Source: Rhodonellum psychrophilum GCM71 = DSM 17998
GTDB lineage: Bacteria > Bacteroidota > Bacteroidia > Cytophagales > Cyclobacteriaceae
Length of the DNA stretch: 64,000 nucleotides
Assembly (NCBI RefSeq): GCF_000381545.1
Contig: NZ_KB906691.1
Location: 1 to 64,000 of the forward strand
Reading direction: 5' to 3'
Shown here: positions 7,823-16,458 of the stretch, piece after piece
How the letters are laid out: each line of letters starts with the position of its first letter
Numbering within the stretch: the first letter of the stretch is position 1
The notes under the pieces: model-generated
Databases searched by the model: none
What the model saw: the letters and a program-made list of their open reading frames with translations, nothing else
Told to the model about the DNA's origin: nothing
Made by a program: the position numbers and the translations under genes

Positions 7823-10720
7823 ATGACCACCCAACCCGAACAGACCCTTGAAAACAACCTGATTTCCCAACTACAACAGCTGGGTTACAAAAAGGTACTG
7901 ATCCCAGACGAGAAGGCCCTGCTGATCAATTTGAAATCTCAGCTCGAAAAACACAACAAAACCCAATTCAGTGAAATTGAGTTTGCCCAGATCCTCAATG
8001 CGATCAACAAGGGAAATGTATTTGAGCGGGCAAAGATCCTCAGGGACAGGGTTGAGTTCACGGATGATTCTGGTGAACACCGCACCGTAGAACTGATCAA
8101 CCAGATCCACTGGTGTCAAAACGAGTTTCAGGTCGCCCAACAGATCTCTATAAAGGGAATCTACAAAAACCGCTATGATGTCACCATCTTGGTAAATGGA
8201 CTCCCACTGGTACAGATAGAACTCAAACGACGAGGTCTGGAACTCAAAGAAGCTTTCAAACAAACCTCCCGATATGGCATCCACTCCTTTGATGCGGGAC
8301 AGGGACTTTTTCAGTTTATCCAAATCTTCGTCATCAGCAATGGCGTCAACTCCAAGTACTACGCCAACGGTCCTTTGAGAAACCGAAGTTTCAAACAGAC
8401 CTTCTACTGGTCAGATGTCAAAAACAAACAGATCACGCAGCTTTCAACATTTGCGGATATTTTCCTGGAGCCCTGCCATATCTCCAAAATGATCACCAAG
8501 TACGTGGTATTGAACGATACCGAGAAGACCCTGATGGTACTCCGCCCCTATCAGTTCTATGCCACGGAAGCTATCGTGGAGCGTGTGAAAACCACCACCA
8601 AATACGGCTACATCTGGCACACCACAGGTTCTGGCAAGACCCTTACTTCATTCAAGACCGCCCAGATTCTCACCAACCTGCCACAGGTGTATAAAGTGGT
8701 CTTTGTGGTGGACAGAAAGGACTTGGATACCCAGACCTCACAGGAATTCAACAGCTTCAGCAAAGGCAGCATTGATGGCACCAACAATACCAACAAGCTT
8801 GTCAAGCAACTGACAGGAGATGACAAGCTGATCGTTACCACCATCCAGAAACTTTCCACCGCTGTCAACAAAGCCCACTATGTGGAAAAGATGGCTGTCC
8901 TCAAAGACAAGCGCATCGTCTTCATCTTTGATGAATGCCACCGGAGTCAGTTTGGGAAGACCCATTCCGACATCAAGGAGTTTTTCGAAAATTCCCAGAT
9001 GTTCGGGTTCACGGGCACACCGATCTTTAAAGATAATGCAGGCACCAACGAATGGGGCAAACGGACCACGCAGATGCTTTTCGGAGACTGCCTCCACAAA
9101 TATGTGATCACCGATGCCATCCGGGATGAAAACGTCCTGAAATTCTCAGTAGAGTACATCTCCACTTTCAAGAAAAGAGACCACATCTTTGACATCAACG
9201 TGGAGGCCATTGATGAAGAGGAGGTGATGAATGCCCCACAAAGGCTGAACAACATCGTGGACTACATCGTCACCAACCATGGGAGGAAAACCCACAACAA
9301 ATCTTTCACAGCCATCTTCTGTGTACCGAGTGTAGCCATCCTGATCGAGTACTACAAGCTCTTCCAGACCAAGTATAAAGCCGGGGAACACAAATTGAAA
9401 GTAGGCACCATATTTTCCTACGGGGCAAATGTGGACCTGATCAATGATGATATTGATGAACTTGGAACTGTGGAAGAGCTGGGCTTGGCGAAAGAACCGG
9501 GGTTTTCCTTGGCAGCGGAGGAAAAGTACATGGCACCCTATGGCAGCGCCACCAAAAAACACCCCCGAGAGTATCTGGATGATTTCATCGCAGACTACAA
9601 CAAGCTCTTTGGCACCAACTTCAGCACACAGGACTCCAAGTCTTTCTACAACTATTACAACGACATCGCCAAGCGGGTGAAAAACCAGCAGGTGGATATT
9701 CTGCTTGTGGTAAACATGTTTCTCACTGGATTTGACAGCAAATGGCTGAACACCATCTACGTGGACAAAAACCTGAAATACCATGGATTGATACAGGCCT
9801 ATTCACGGACCAACCGGATTCTCAACGAATTGAAATCACAGGGGAATGTCGTCAGCTTCAGGAATCTAAAAGGTGCCACCGATCAGGCCATTTCACTTTT
9901 CTCCAACTTGGAGGCGAAGGGAGAGATCATTATTGAACCCTATGAGGATTACGTGGAGAAATTCAATCAGGCATTTAAAGACCTGCTCCAAATCACCCCA
10001 ACTGTCAACAGTGTGAATGATCTGCAGGATGAAGATGCACAATTGGTTTTCATCAAAGCCTTCCGGGAATTGATGCGTCTGAAAAATGTATTGGTGACGT
10101 TCACGGAATTTGACTTCGAAGACCTCTCCATGCCGGAGCAGACCTTTGAAGATTACAAGAGCAAATATCTTGACCTCTACGACAGAACCAAAAACAACAG
10201 CCAAAAAGAAAAAATCTCTATCCTCAACGATGTGGATTTTGAACTTGAACTGATCCACCGTGACGAGATCAATGTGGGCTATATCCTGAAACTCCTGGGC
10301 AAACTGAAAGATGCCAGCCCAGAAGAACAGGAGAAACAGAAGAAAGCGATTGTAGAACTCATCGTAGGGGAAGCCCAACTCAGGAGCAAGAGAGAGTTGA
10401 TCGAGAAATTTATCCGCGAAAACCTTCCTGAGATAAAAGATGCCGATGATATCCCAGAGGAATTCACCAGCTTCTGGACTAAGGAACGTCTCAGAGCCCT
10501 CCACCAGCTCAGCAAGGAGGAAAACCTGGATGATGAAGCCTTGGAAAAAGTGATCGGAGATTTCATCTACACCGAGAAGGAACCTCTCAGAGATGACATC
10601 ATTGGGTTAATGAAGGACAAACCTTCCCTTAAAGAGAGGAAAACCATCGCAGAAAGAATCAAGTCCAAAATCCTCGGTTTTGTGGAGACCTTTATCAACG
10701 GGATCATGGAGGCGGCTTAG
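7823..10720 (+). CDS. hsdR: type I restriction-modification endonuclease, R subunit
   Basis: HsdR translocates DNA with ATP and cuts unmodified DNA at a distance. The ATG at 7823 (MTTQPEQTLE) is preferred over 7772, which would add 17 atypical residues. The protein is 965 aa. The N-terminal PD-(D/E)XK nuclease shows an Asp in RYDVTIL (about 117) and ELK near 134. The SF2 motor shows Walker A TTGSGKT (about 268), Walker B FDECH (about 369) and motif III GFTGTP (about 394). A conserved helicase motif in NMFLTGFDSKWLNTIYVDKN follows. The C-terminal helical part carries several charged helices, as in EcoR124-type HsdR. It is intact, so the system is probably active although hsdR is separated from hsdMS by 2.4 kb of cargo. 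Confidence 0.95.
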   Translation: MTTQPEQTLENNLISQLQQLGYKKVLIPDEKALLINLKSQLEKHNKTQFSEIEFAQILNAINKGNVFERAKILRDRVEFTDDSGEHRTVELINQIHWCQNEFQVAQQISIKGIYKNRYDVTILVNGLPLVQIELKRRGLELKEAFKQTSRYGIHSFDAGQGLFQFIQIFVISNGVNSKYYANGPLRNRSFKQTFYWSDVKNKQITQLSTFADIFLEPCHISKMITKYVVLNDTEKTLMVLRPYQFYATEAIVERVKTTTKYGYIWHTTGSGKTLTSFKTAQILTNLPQVYKVVFVVDRKDLDTQTSQEFNSFSKGSIDGTNNTNKLVKQLTGDDKLIVTTIQKLSTAVNKAHYVEKMAVLKDKRIVFIFDECHRSQFGKTHSDIKEFFENSQMFGFTGTPIFKDNAGTNEWGKRTTQMLFGDCLHKYVITDAIRDENVLKFSVEYISTFKKRDHIFDINVEAIDEEEVMNAPQRLNNIVDYIVTNHGRKTHNKSFTAIFCVPSVAILIEYYKLFQTKYKAGEHKLKVGTIFSYGANVDLINDDIDELGTVEELGLAKEPGFSLAAEEKYMAPYGSATKKHPREYLDDFIADYNKLFGTNFSTQDSKSFYNYYNDIAKRVKNQQVDILLVVNMFLTGFDSKWLNTIYVDKNLKYHGLIQAYSRTNRILNELKSQGNVVSFRNLKGATDQAISLFSNLEAKGEIIIEPYEDYVEKFNQAFKDLLQITPTVNSVNDLQDEDAQLVFIKAFRELMRLKNVLVTFTEFDFEDLSMPEQTFEDYKSKYLDLYDRTKNNSQKEKISILNDVDFELELIHRDEINVGYILKLLGKLKDASPEEQEKQKKAIVELIVGEAQLRSKRELIEKFIRENLPEIKDADDIPEEFTSFWTKERLRALHQLSKEENLDDEALEKVIGDFIYTEKEPLRDDIIGLMKDKPSLKERKTIAERIKSKILGFVETFINGIMEAA

Positions 10721-10732
10721 GGTGAAGTAGAT

Positions 10733-11239
10733 TCAAGTTGTTTTGACAGGTTCGAGGATTTCCTCCAAAGGACGGTCAATCAACTTCCGGACATCTATGT
10801 TTCCTATCTCAGCTTGATGAAAAAGAAACTTAAGGTCTTCTTCTCTCTTCTGGGCTGTTGTAAGCTGTACGTACTTTGGGTTGATGTAAAAGACCCCTGA
10901 GTCATTTGTCTTAAGGAGAAGCCCCTTCCCCACAAGCTTTCTGGTGAAGTTGTTCATGGTTTTGACATTGATCTTAATGCTTCCACCTGAGATTTGGGAA
11001 GCATGTTGAACAAAAGCCTCCTCTTGCTCTTTCCCAATATACACTATACCATGTCTTCCAACATCTTCACACAAAAACTCAAACCAACATCTTTCTTTTG
11101 CGGAAATCGACAGATAGATATGTCTGGCATTGAAAAATATTTTGAGCCCAACAGTTGAAAACTTCACAGATATAGTTGTTCTTGTGCCATCTTGGTATAA
11201 ATCTGTTTTAAGCACAAGAGAGCCTTGTTTTGTTGTCAT
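10733..11239 (-). CDS. hypothetical protein with RepL-like winged-helix C-terminus
   Basis: A 168-aa reverse-strand protein starting at 11237-11239. Its first 90 residues are beta-rich and unrecognised. Residues about 85-130 look like a winged helix: a recognition-helix stretch (MNNFTRKLVGKGLLLKTND) followed by the wing GVFYINPKYVQL. The (Y)xxNP ending is reminiscent of plasmid RepL replication proteins and phage regulators, but the match is by eye only. The gene converges with hsdR (13-base gap) and diverges from 11346, which shares the same kind of C-terminus. It could be a replication or regulatory protein of the integrated element. Confidence 0.55.
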   Translation of the reverse strand: MTTKQGSLVLKTDLYQDGTRTTISVKFSTVGLKIFFNARHIYLSISAKERCWFEFLCEDVGRHGIVYIGKEQEEAFVQHASQISGGSIKINVKTMNNFTRKLVGKGLLLKTNDSGVFYINPKYVQLTTAQKREEDLKFLFHQAEIGNIDVRKLIDRPLEEILEPVKTT

Positions 11240-11345
11240 ATTTACGAAAAACGGGGGTGTTTTTCACCCCTTTTATCAAAATCAAACCTCTGAAAAACAG
11301 AGTGTTAACCTATATTTAAGAGCCTAATAAATAGTAGACTGTCGG

Positions 11346-11969
11346 ATGCCTGTATTCCTCGCTAACCTGTTTGAGAACCCACGTGGGTTGCTGCAAATGT
11401 ATCATAACTTCGTTGAAAAAGTAAAGGGTACGAATCGTCGAAAAAAAATCTCAGTTCCGCTCGCATTATACAGAGTGCCCGATGGGGTTTTGTCAGATGG
11501 GGTAATCATACCGGAAAAAGGGGATCTCAGTCTCCTGACCAGCAATATTCCTCTGAGAGCCGAAGCGATTTTGTTTCTGTTTGAAATTGACAAAACTGCA
11601 AAGAACCTTTTCCTATTCTGTGTTGCGACAAAAATGAAACCTGAAACGTTGGAGTTCTCCTGGAACAAAAAAGATCAGGGAGATTTTCTTGACTTCTGTA
11701 ACCTGTTTGGATCAAAACCAAGCTTAAGCACCGCAAAGGATGCGATGAAATTATTGGCATCCCAGAACTTGGTTAGGTTTATAGGGGGCAAAAAATACAT
11801 GTGTAACCCCATGATAGTCTCAACTCCTGAAAATTTGACCACCCAAATGTTCTCAAAATTCACTGACAGCATCATCGAAAAGGAAATCAAGAACGAAAAG
11901 TTGGGAGGTGTGATTCAAGAAAAGCTTTTCCCAAAGCTGAAAACTCTCTATAAGGAAGTCTCTATCTAG
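11346..11969 (+). CDS. hypothetical protein with RepL-like winged-helix C-terminus
   Basis: A 207-aa protein divergent from the previous gene with a 106-base gap. The middle (about 105-160) contains a helix-turn-helix-like segment (LSTAKDAMKLLASQNLVRFIG) and the wing KKYMCNPMIV, parallel to GVFYINPKYV in its neighbour. The N-terminus is unrecognised. An alternative start is the Met at residue 18. The two genes may be distant relatives that regulate each other across the shared intergenic region. Confidence 0.5.
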   Translation: MPVFLANLFENPRGLLQMYHNFVEKVKGTNRRKKISVPLALYRVPDGVLSDGVIIPEKGDLSLLTSNIPLRAEAILFLFEIDKTAKNLFLFCVATKMKPETLEFSWNKKDQGDFLDFCNLFGSKPSLSTAKDAMKLLASQNLVRFIGGKKYMCNPMIVSTPENLTTQMFSKFTDSIIEKEIKNEKLGGVIQEKLFPKLKTLYKEVSI

Positions 11970-12094
11970 CCGACAGTTTGAGTGTTATAATTTCGTCAAG
12001 AAATTTGTGTGTTCACTTCTGAGAATGCTCCTCCGACCTGATACCTATTTCTACACCGTCTCCTTAAAGAGAAAACAGAGCGTTCCTTATACTC

Positions 12095-12437
12095 TTGATA
12101 GCTAACTCTGAGACTCACTGTCATCATTTCGACACGCACAACGTGAAAGAGCTTGTTGACGAAGAGAACAAACCTTGGTTTGTGGCCAAAGATGTGGCCG
12201 AAATATTAGGGTATAAGAACACTAGGACGGCCATTGCAGCACATTGCAAGGGTGTCCTAAAACAGGACACCCTTACTTCAAAAGGAATCCAAAGCATGCA
12301 AATCATCGGCAGAGACGACATTATACGTCTTTGCATGAAATCAAAACTTCCAGCAGCTGAGCAGTTCGAAAAATGGCTTGTGTGAAAGAGATGTGTTACC
12401 ACGTATCAGAATGTCTTCCAACAAACCGGAAAGATAG
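12095..12437 (+). pseudogene. BRO-N (phage antirepressor-type) domain gene, frameshifted
   Basis: The frame from 12095 (a TTG; no ATG is available) encodes a clear BRO-N DNA-binding domain: PWFVAKDVAEILGYKNTR, AAHCKGV, MQIIGRDDIIRLCMKSKLPAAEQFEKW. The family continues W-V/L-C-E-x-V-L-P-x-I-R. Here the frame ends LV-stop at 12383-12385. One base over, the sequence continues C-E-R-D-V-L-P-R-I-R to a stop at 12435-12437. So one extra base near 12380 breaks the gene, and its C-terminal domain is missing too. BRO-N proteins are usual on phages and plasmids of Bacteroidota, which supports an element origin. Confidence 0.75.
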
Positions 12438-12554
12438 TTCTCAGAAGTGATGAATTCCCCTAAAGAGACAAAACCGTCACAGCTTCTCAGAACTTACTTT
12501 GGGTTATTTGAAAAGAGCAGGTAAAACGGCATCTTGCGTTACTTTTGTAGCCCG

Positions 12555-12728
12555 ATGAAAAAGCTAGCCTCCACCTTCTTCCTTTGTACTATAACGCTAT
12601 CGCTGCTTTTCACAGCATGCCATGGAAAAGGCATTTCGAACCTTCTCTCTAAGGAGGGATCAACCGTCTCCTCCCGAGTGCTTGAACCTCGTGGATATGT
12701 TAGAGAAGCAACCACAGGTGGAACATGA
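12555..12728 (+). CDS. small lipoprotein-like peptide, possible gene fragment
   Basis: A 57-aa frame from ATG 12555 (MKKLASTFF) with a typical signal segment ending LLFTACHG; the Cys at residue 22 sits where a lipobox cysteine would, although the -3 residue is Phe. The mature part is only 36 residues, short for a lipoprotein. It may be a truncated gene. The 256 bases that follow contain no supported gene. Confidence 0.4.
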   Translation: MKKLASTFFLCTITLSLLFTACHGKGISNLLSKEGSTVSSRVLEPRGYVREATTGGT

Positions 12729-12984
12729 CCGCATTACCTTCAAAATCTGAAACCACAGCCCCACGGGTCAAAAGTTTTGGATTTTCAGGGTCGTCCCATC
12801 TCAGACCAACGCAATCATTCTGCGGTAATGGACATCGATGTAGAAAAAAAAGACCTTCAAAAATGACATGATGCCACCATCAGATTTAGGATTACCCAAA
12901 AAGCTCCCGATTTGGCACCTTAAAAAAACCCCTAAGATCAGAAGATTCAGTTAATTAGACCACCAATAAACCAAGACCCAGCAC

Positions 12985-13278
12985 ATGTTAGAAAATCAAG
13001 ATTCCAAAGACTTGAAGCATCTGAGTGGCACCCCAACATCTCCACATCAAGGAGGTGATCACAAATCAAATGAACCAGAAAAGAACAGTTGGTGGAGCCT
13101 GCAAAATATTCTCGTCAAAGTAATCACTGTTGTTCTGGGCATAGCGGCCCTTTTCATTGTGACGGAAGTACTGGACCAAATAGAAAGGATGCTGTACGAA
13201 CTTTACAAAATCAGCATCTGGGTTTTCGCTGTAATTGTGGTGATCACCATCATCATATCGCTCTTCAAAAAAGACTGA
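12985..13278 (+). CDS. small two-helix membrane protein, hypothetical
   Basis: A 97-aa protein with a hydrophilic N-terminal third (to about 37), then two hydrophobic helices (about 42-61 and 76-94) with a short amphipathic loop (LDQIERMLYELYK) between. It ends in KKD. No family recognised. Orientation and spacing allow a loose cluster with its neighbours. Confidence 0.5.
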   Translation: MLENQDSKDLKHLSGTPTSPHQGGDHKSNEPEKNSWWSLQNILVKVITVVLGIAALFIVTEVLDQIERMLYELYKISIWVFAVIVVITIIISLFKKD

Positions 13279-13375
13279 AATAAGCCCAATAAGTGTGATT
13301 TGAGACGGGAAATGCGCCTGTTTTTCTGTATATTATAGTAAGGGGCATTTGCTCCGAGACTCAAATTTTTACAGC

Positions 13376-13696
13376 ATGAACAGCGCATTTTTCGTCACAC
13401 TTCTCAGAAACAACGACCATTCAGAAAACCATATCATCAGCCCGGAATTTAGGGACATCGATGATGCAGCCACCTTCCTCGATGAAGTCATCACCCGAAT
13501 GGAAGGCATAAGAAACGGCCTGATCAATCAGGATGATGCCGGGCTGGTGTACCGGGATCTGGACTACACCTTTCAGGTTGTGGAGGATAACGCTTACAAG
13601 GGAATTGTGCTGGTGCGTTTTGAAGATATCGACTTTGAATCTTCCTACGAACACATCAGGGATTTCCTGTTGTCAGAACAACCGACGTTAGCATAA
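13376..13696 (+). CDS. small acidic soluble protein, hypothetical
   Basis: A 106-aa frame starting MNSAFFVTLL at 13376; the TTG at 13349 is less likely. It is acidic (many Asp and Glu), with alternating predicted strands and helices and no membrane or signal segment. It is not recognised. It lies 197 bases upstream of the phage-type ATPase, separated from it by the inverted repeat at 13856-13892. Confidence 0.5.
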   Translation: MNSAFFVTLLRNNDHSENHIISPEFRDIDDAATFLDEVITRMEGIRNGLINQDDAGLVYRDLDYTFQVVEDNAYKGIVLVRFEDIDFESSYEHIRDFLLSEQPTLA

Positions 13697-13855
13697 ATTT
13701 TTCCCAAAAAAAATTTCCACATTATGACAGTTCCCTTACAGAGCGTGCGACCGTGATGCTACCACCCCCTTAACATCCCCCCGGATCACTTCAAATCCAC
13801 TGGTACCCCCCACTTTTTAATTACATCTTATACTTTTTCATCTTCCTACCCCCCA

Positions 13856-13892
13856 ATTGCTCTAGTGTTCAACCTATAAACATTAGAGCAAT
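13856..13892 (+). promoter_or_regulatory. 14-bp inverted repeat abutting a start codon
   Basis: Arms 13856-13869 (ATTGCTCTAGTGTT) and 13879-13892 are reverse complements with one mismatch, around nine bases. The right arm ends directly before the ATG at 13893. It could be an operator or an RNA hairpin that hides the start of the ATPase message. Confidence 0.5.
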
Positions 13893-14750
13893 ATGCATTT
13901 ACGTATTTCAAAACGTTCCCAAGCTCGCATACGAATTGCGTTGCAGGGTCCAAGTGGTTCAGGAAAGACTTACTCTTCCCTACTGCTTGCTTATGGCTTG
14001 GTGGGTGACTGGTCAAAAATAGCCGTCATCGATACCGAGAATCAAAGTGCCGACCTGTATGCCAACCTTGGCGACTACAATGTCATTTCTCCGGGTCTTC
14101 CTTACACACCTGAGAAATATATGGAAGCAATCCAGTGCTGTGAGAACGCAGGTATGGAGGCCATCGTCATCGATAGTCTTTCTCATGAATGGGAAACCCT
14201 GCTGGACATCCACAGCAACATGCCAGGCAACAGTTTTACCAATTGGAGCAAGATCACTCCCAGACACAACCACCTGATCAACAAAATCCTTTCCTCCACA
14301 GCGCACATCATTACAACAGTCCGAAGTAAACAGGACTATGTGCTGACTGAGAAAAACGGGAAGCAGGTGCCTGAAAAAGTGGGTATGAAAGGTGTGCAGC
14401 GCGATGGGTTGGAGTACGATTTTACAATTGTCTTTGACATCAACATCAAGCACTTCGCATCGGCCTCCAAGGACAGGACAGGGATTTTCGGTAGTCTTCC
14501 TGATTTTAGGATTACTGCAGAGACGGGAGAAATGATCAAAAACTGGTGTCTTTCCTCAGAGCCATCCGTGGAAGCAGATCCCAAAGATTTCCTTGAAGCC
14601 ATTCAGTCCTGCAAGAGTCTTGACCAGTTGTACCGTCTGTACAATGAGAACCCAAGCCTGCAGGAACTCCACAAGGAAGAGTTTGTTACTCAGAAAAGTA
14701 AGTTGTTAACTCCGCAAAACTTCAGATCCAATGGAACTACTGCGCATTAA
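13893..14750 (+). CDS. phage-type nucleotide-binding ATPase (AAA_24 / Sak4-like RecA fold)
   Basis: A 285-aa protein. Walker A is GPSGSGKT (about 20-27); Walker B is AIVIDSLSHEW (about 90). A later segment around residue 145 (STAHIITTVRSKQDYVL) matches the RecA-like core of phage recombination ATPases. These proteins bind ATP and act with single-strand annealing or loading functions in phage and element DNA recombination. The C-terminal 60 residues are variable. It overlaps the DUF3871 gene by 20 bases, a pairing I associate with Bacteroidota mobile elements. Confidence 0.75.
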   Translation: MHLRISKRSQARIRIALQGPSGSGKTYSSLLLAYGLVGDWSKIAVIDTENQSADLYANLGDYNVISPGLPYTPEKYMEAIQCCENAGMEAIVIDSLSHEWETLLDIHSNMPGNSFTNWSKITPRHNHLINKILSSTAHIITTVRSKQDYVLTEKNGKQVPEKVGMKGVQRDGLEYDFTIVFDINIKHFASASKDRTGIFGSLPDFRITAETGEMIKNWCLSSEPSVEADPKDFLEAIQSCKSLDQLYRLYNENPSLQELHKEEFVTQKSKLLTPQNFRSNGTTAH

Positions 14751-15711
14751 CAACCACATGGAAGTAATGGACATCTCCCATGTGGAGGTGTCTACTTCAC
14801 CTTTTCTGGAAGCCAACACCTCAGAAGTCTCTCTAAGGGAAATCCGGGAAAGGCATGTGATTCCAGTGTTCCTGAAAGACAACGAACCGACCATTTCACA
14901 AGTTGAGTTCGTGGAGGTTGTCGCAGAAGCTGCCAGAGATGTCTTCGGCCTTGGCACTACACCCATCCCTACAGTGAGGGTTTCGCATCCTATTAAGGGA
15001 AGGACCTTCGATGCTAGACACAAAAAAGCCCAGGATCTGCTTCCTCACGAAAAGACGATCTATAATGAGCGGATGGCATTTATGCTGACCATTCCGGGGA
15101 TCACCGACGAGATCGGAGGCAACACATTGGAACTGTCAGTGGGTGGTGTCAAAGCCTACAATCTGGACAACCTAAACAGTGTCAAGGGTTCACCTGAACA
15201 TTTCAAGGTATTTGTGGGCTTCAGAAATTTCGTCTGCACCAATCTTTGTGTTTCTACAGATGGGGCCAAGTTGGACATTCGTGCCAAGAGCCTTGAAGAT
15301 CTGTACCAGCAGGTATTTCTGCTCTTTCAGGAGTATGATGCAGTGAAGCAACTCAGTCAGATGAATCAGTTCACAGGATACTTTCTGGAGGAACGGCAGT
15401 TTGCACAAATCATTGGACGTGCCAGACTGTACCAATTTCTTCCACGAGAGTTGAAGGTGGAGGTGCCTGAGTTGCTGATCAACGACACGCAGGTGTCCCG
15501 GATAGCTGAATGTTATTACTCAGACCCGAATTTCCAGCGACAGGACAATGGCAGCATCGACCTTTGGAAGTTTTACAACCTGATGACAGGTGCAACCAAG
15601 CATTCCTATATTGACAAGTACCTTGAGCGTGGAGTCAACAGTTTTGACTTCACCCGGCAGGTACAGGGAGCATTGGAATCTCCTTCACACAATTTCTGGT
15701 ATTTGCGTTGA
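14731..15711 (+). CDS. DUF3871 family protein
   Basis: A 326-aa protein of a family found on Bacteroidota plasmids and integrative elements and without a known activity. Recognisable parts are TIPTVRVSHPIKGRTFDAR-type text near residue 85, the RMAFMLTIPGI segment near 112, KVFVGFRNFVCTNLC near 157, and GATKHSYIDKYLERGVN near the C-terminus. It looks soluble. It is translated from inside the end of the ATPase gene (20-base overlap) and is followed by a good terminator, so the ATPase and DUF3871 form one transcript. Confidence 0.75.
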   Translation: MELLRINNHMEVMDISHVEVSTSPFLEANTSEVSLREIRERHVIPVFLKDNEPTISQVEFVEVVAEAARDVFGLGTTPIPTVRVSHPIKGRTFDARHKKAQDLLPHEKTIYNERMAFMLTIPGITDEIGGNTLELSVGGVKAYNLDNLNSVKGSPEHFKVFVGFRNFVCTNLCVSTDGAKLDIRAKSLEDLYQQVFLLFQEYDAVKQLSQMNQFTGYFLEERQFAQIIGRARLYQFLPRELKVEVPELLINDTQVSRIAECYYSDPNFQRQDNGSIDLWKFYNLMTGATKHSYIDKYLERGVNSFDFTRQVQGALESPSHNFWYLR

Positions 15712-15719
15712 ACCCGAAG

Positions 15720-15746
15720 AGCTCGCCCCTAAAAAGGCGGGCTTTT
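15720..15746 (+). terminator. Rho-independent terminator after DUF3871
   Basis: AGCTCGCC (15720-15727) pairs with GGCGGGCT (15736-15743) with one mismatch, followed by TTTT. It starts nine bases after the stop. Confidence 0.75.
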
Positions 15747-15762
15747 CACATTTTAGACAGAC

Positions 15763-16215
15763 ATGACAAACTTGATTTACGAGCTTCAGCTCAGTTACAA
15801 AGCAAAAGGATGCGGAAGTAAACTTCAAAAAATCCAGGGTTCCGCGGAAGCATTTCGGCTGCTACAAACTATCTTTGACCAAGATTTAATAGCCGCCAGA
15901 GAAGAATTCGTCGTCTTGTACCTCAACCGGGCCGGACAAGTAATCGGTTATCACAAGGCATTCCAAGGTGGGGTTTCTTCTGTGATATGTGACCCCAAGA
16001 TCGTCTTGGGGGTAGCGCTCAAATCTCTCAGCTCAGGGTTGATCCTTGCGCATAACCATCCTTCAGGAAATATGAGTCCTTCAGAAGCGGACATTACGCT
16101 GACACGAAAGATAAAGAACGCCTGCAAGGAAATGGATATCGAGCTGTTGGACCACCTCATCCTGTCCCCCGACGGGAACTACTTCAGCTTTGCTGACGAA
16201 GGGAGAGTATTGTAA
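15763..16215 (+). CDS. RadC-like JAB/MPN domain protein
   Basis: A 150-aa protein with the full RadC metalloprotease-like (JAMM) signature: HNHPSG near residue 97, then SEADITLTRK with the metal-binding Asp, and LLDHLILS. The chromosomal RadC has an extra helix-hairpin-helix N-terminus. This short form lacks it and is the version usually carried on mobile elements of Bacteroidota. Its molecular role is not settled. It is the last gene before the tRNA boundary. Confidence 0.85.
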   Translation: MTNLIYELQLSYKAKGCGSKLQKIQGSAEAFRLLQTIFDQDLIAAREEFVVLYLNRAGQVIGYHKAFQGGVSSVICDPKIVLGVALKSLSSGLILAHNHPSGNMSPSEADITLTRKIKNACKEMDIELLDHLILSPDGNYFSFADEGRVL

Positions 16216-16341
16216 AACAACTGGTGGGATAGCAGGTCAGGATGTATTCCTTGCCCTGTTTCACCCACAAAATGATCTTTCACAGGCTGAGGCGTGCGAA
16301 AAGCGTGCACATAATGAGGCATTTCTTCTGCAACTTATTGA

Positions 16342-16415
16342 TTCACAGTAGCTCAGCTGGTTAGAGCATCTGACTGTTAATCAGAGGGTCCTTGGTTCGA
16401 GCCCAAGAGGAGGAG
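16342..16415 (+). tRNA. tRNA-Asn (GTT) with replaced 5' acceptor strand; probable attachment site
   Basis: From T8 (16349) onward this is a clean tRNA-Asn: D arm, anticodon stem TCTGA/TCAGA with anticodon GTT at 16376-16378, T arm CTTGG-TTCGAGC-CCAAG, 3' acceptor AGGAGGA and discriminator G at 16415. The 5' acceptor strand should be TCCTCCT to pair; instead 16342-16348 reads TTCACAG, which leaves three mismatches. CCA is not encoded. The gene is therefore unlikely to be functional. It fits a displaced tRNA 3' fragment at the right end of an element that integrated in tRNA-Asn, with the intact tRNA at the other end outside the window. Confidence 0.75.
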
Positions 16416-16458
16416 CGAAAGCCTTGCAGAAATGCAGGGCTTTTTGCGTTTTTAGACT

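Noticed and set aside
9146-9784. Reverse-strand open frame of 212 codons inside hsdR
   Set aside because: Antisense to the intact helicase region of HsdR; no recognisable protein content.
11336-11977. Inverted octamer ACTGTCGG / CCGACAGT flanking the gene at 11346
   Set aside because: Eight bases 630 bp apart can occur by chance, and no target duplication or other terminal features support a mobile cassette.
12730-12840. Reverse-strand protein-like stretch (GLRWDDPENPKLLTRGAVVS)
   Set aside because: Only about 40 codons, no start, and no family recognised; probably chance, though it could be a tiny gene relic.
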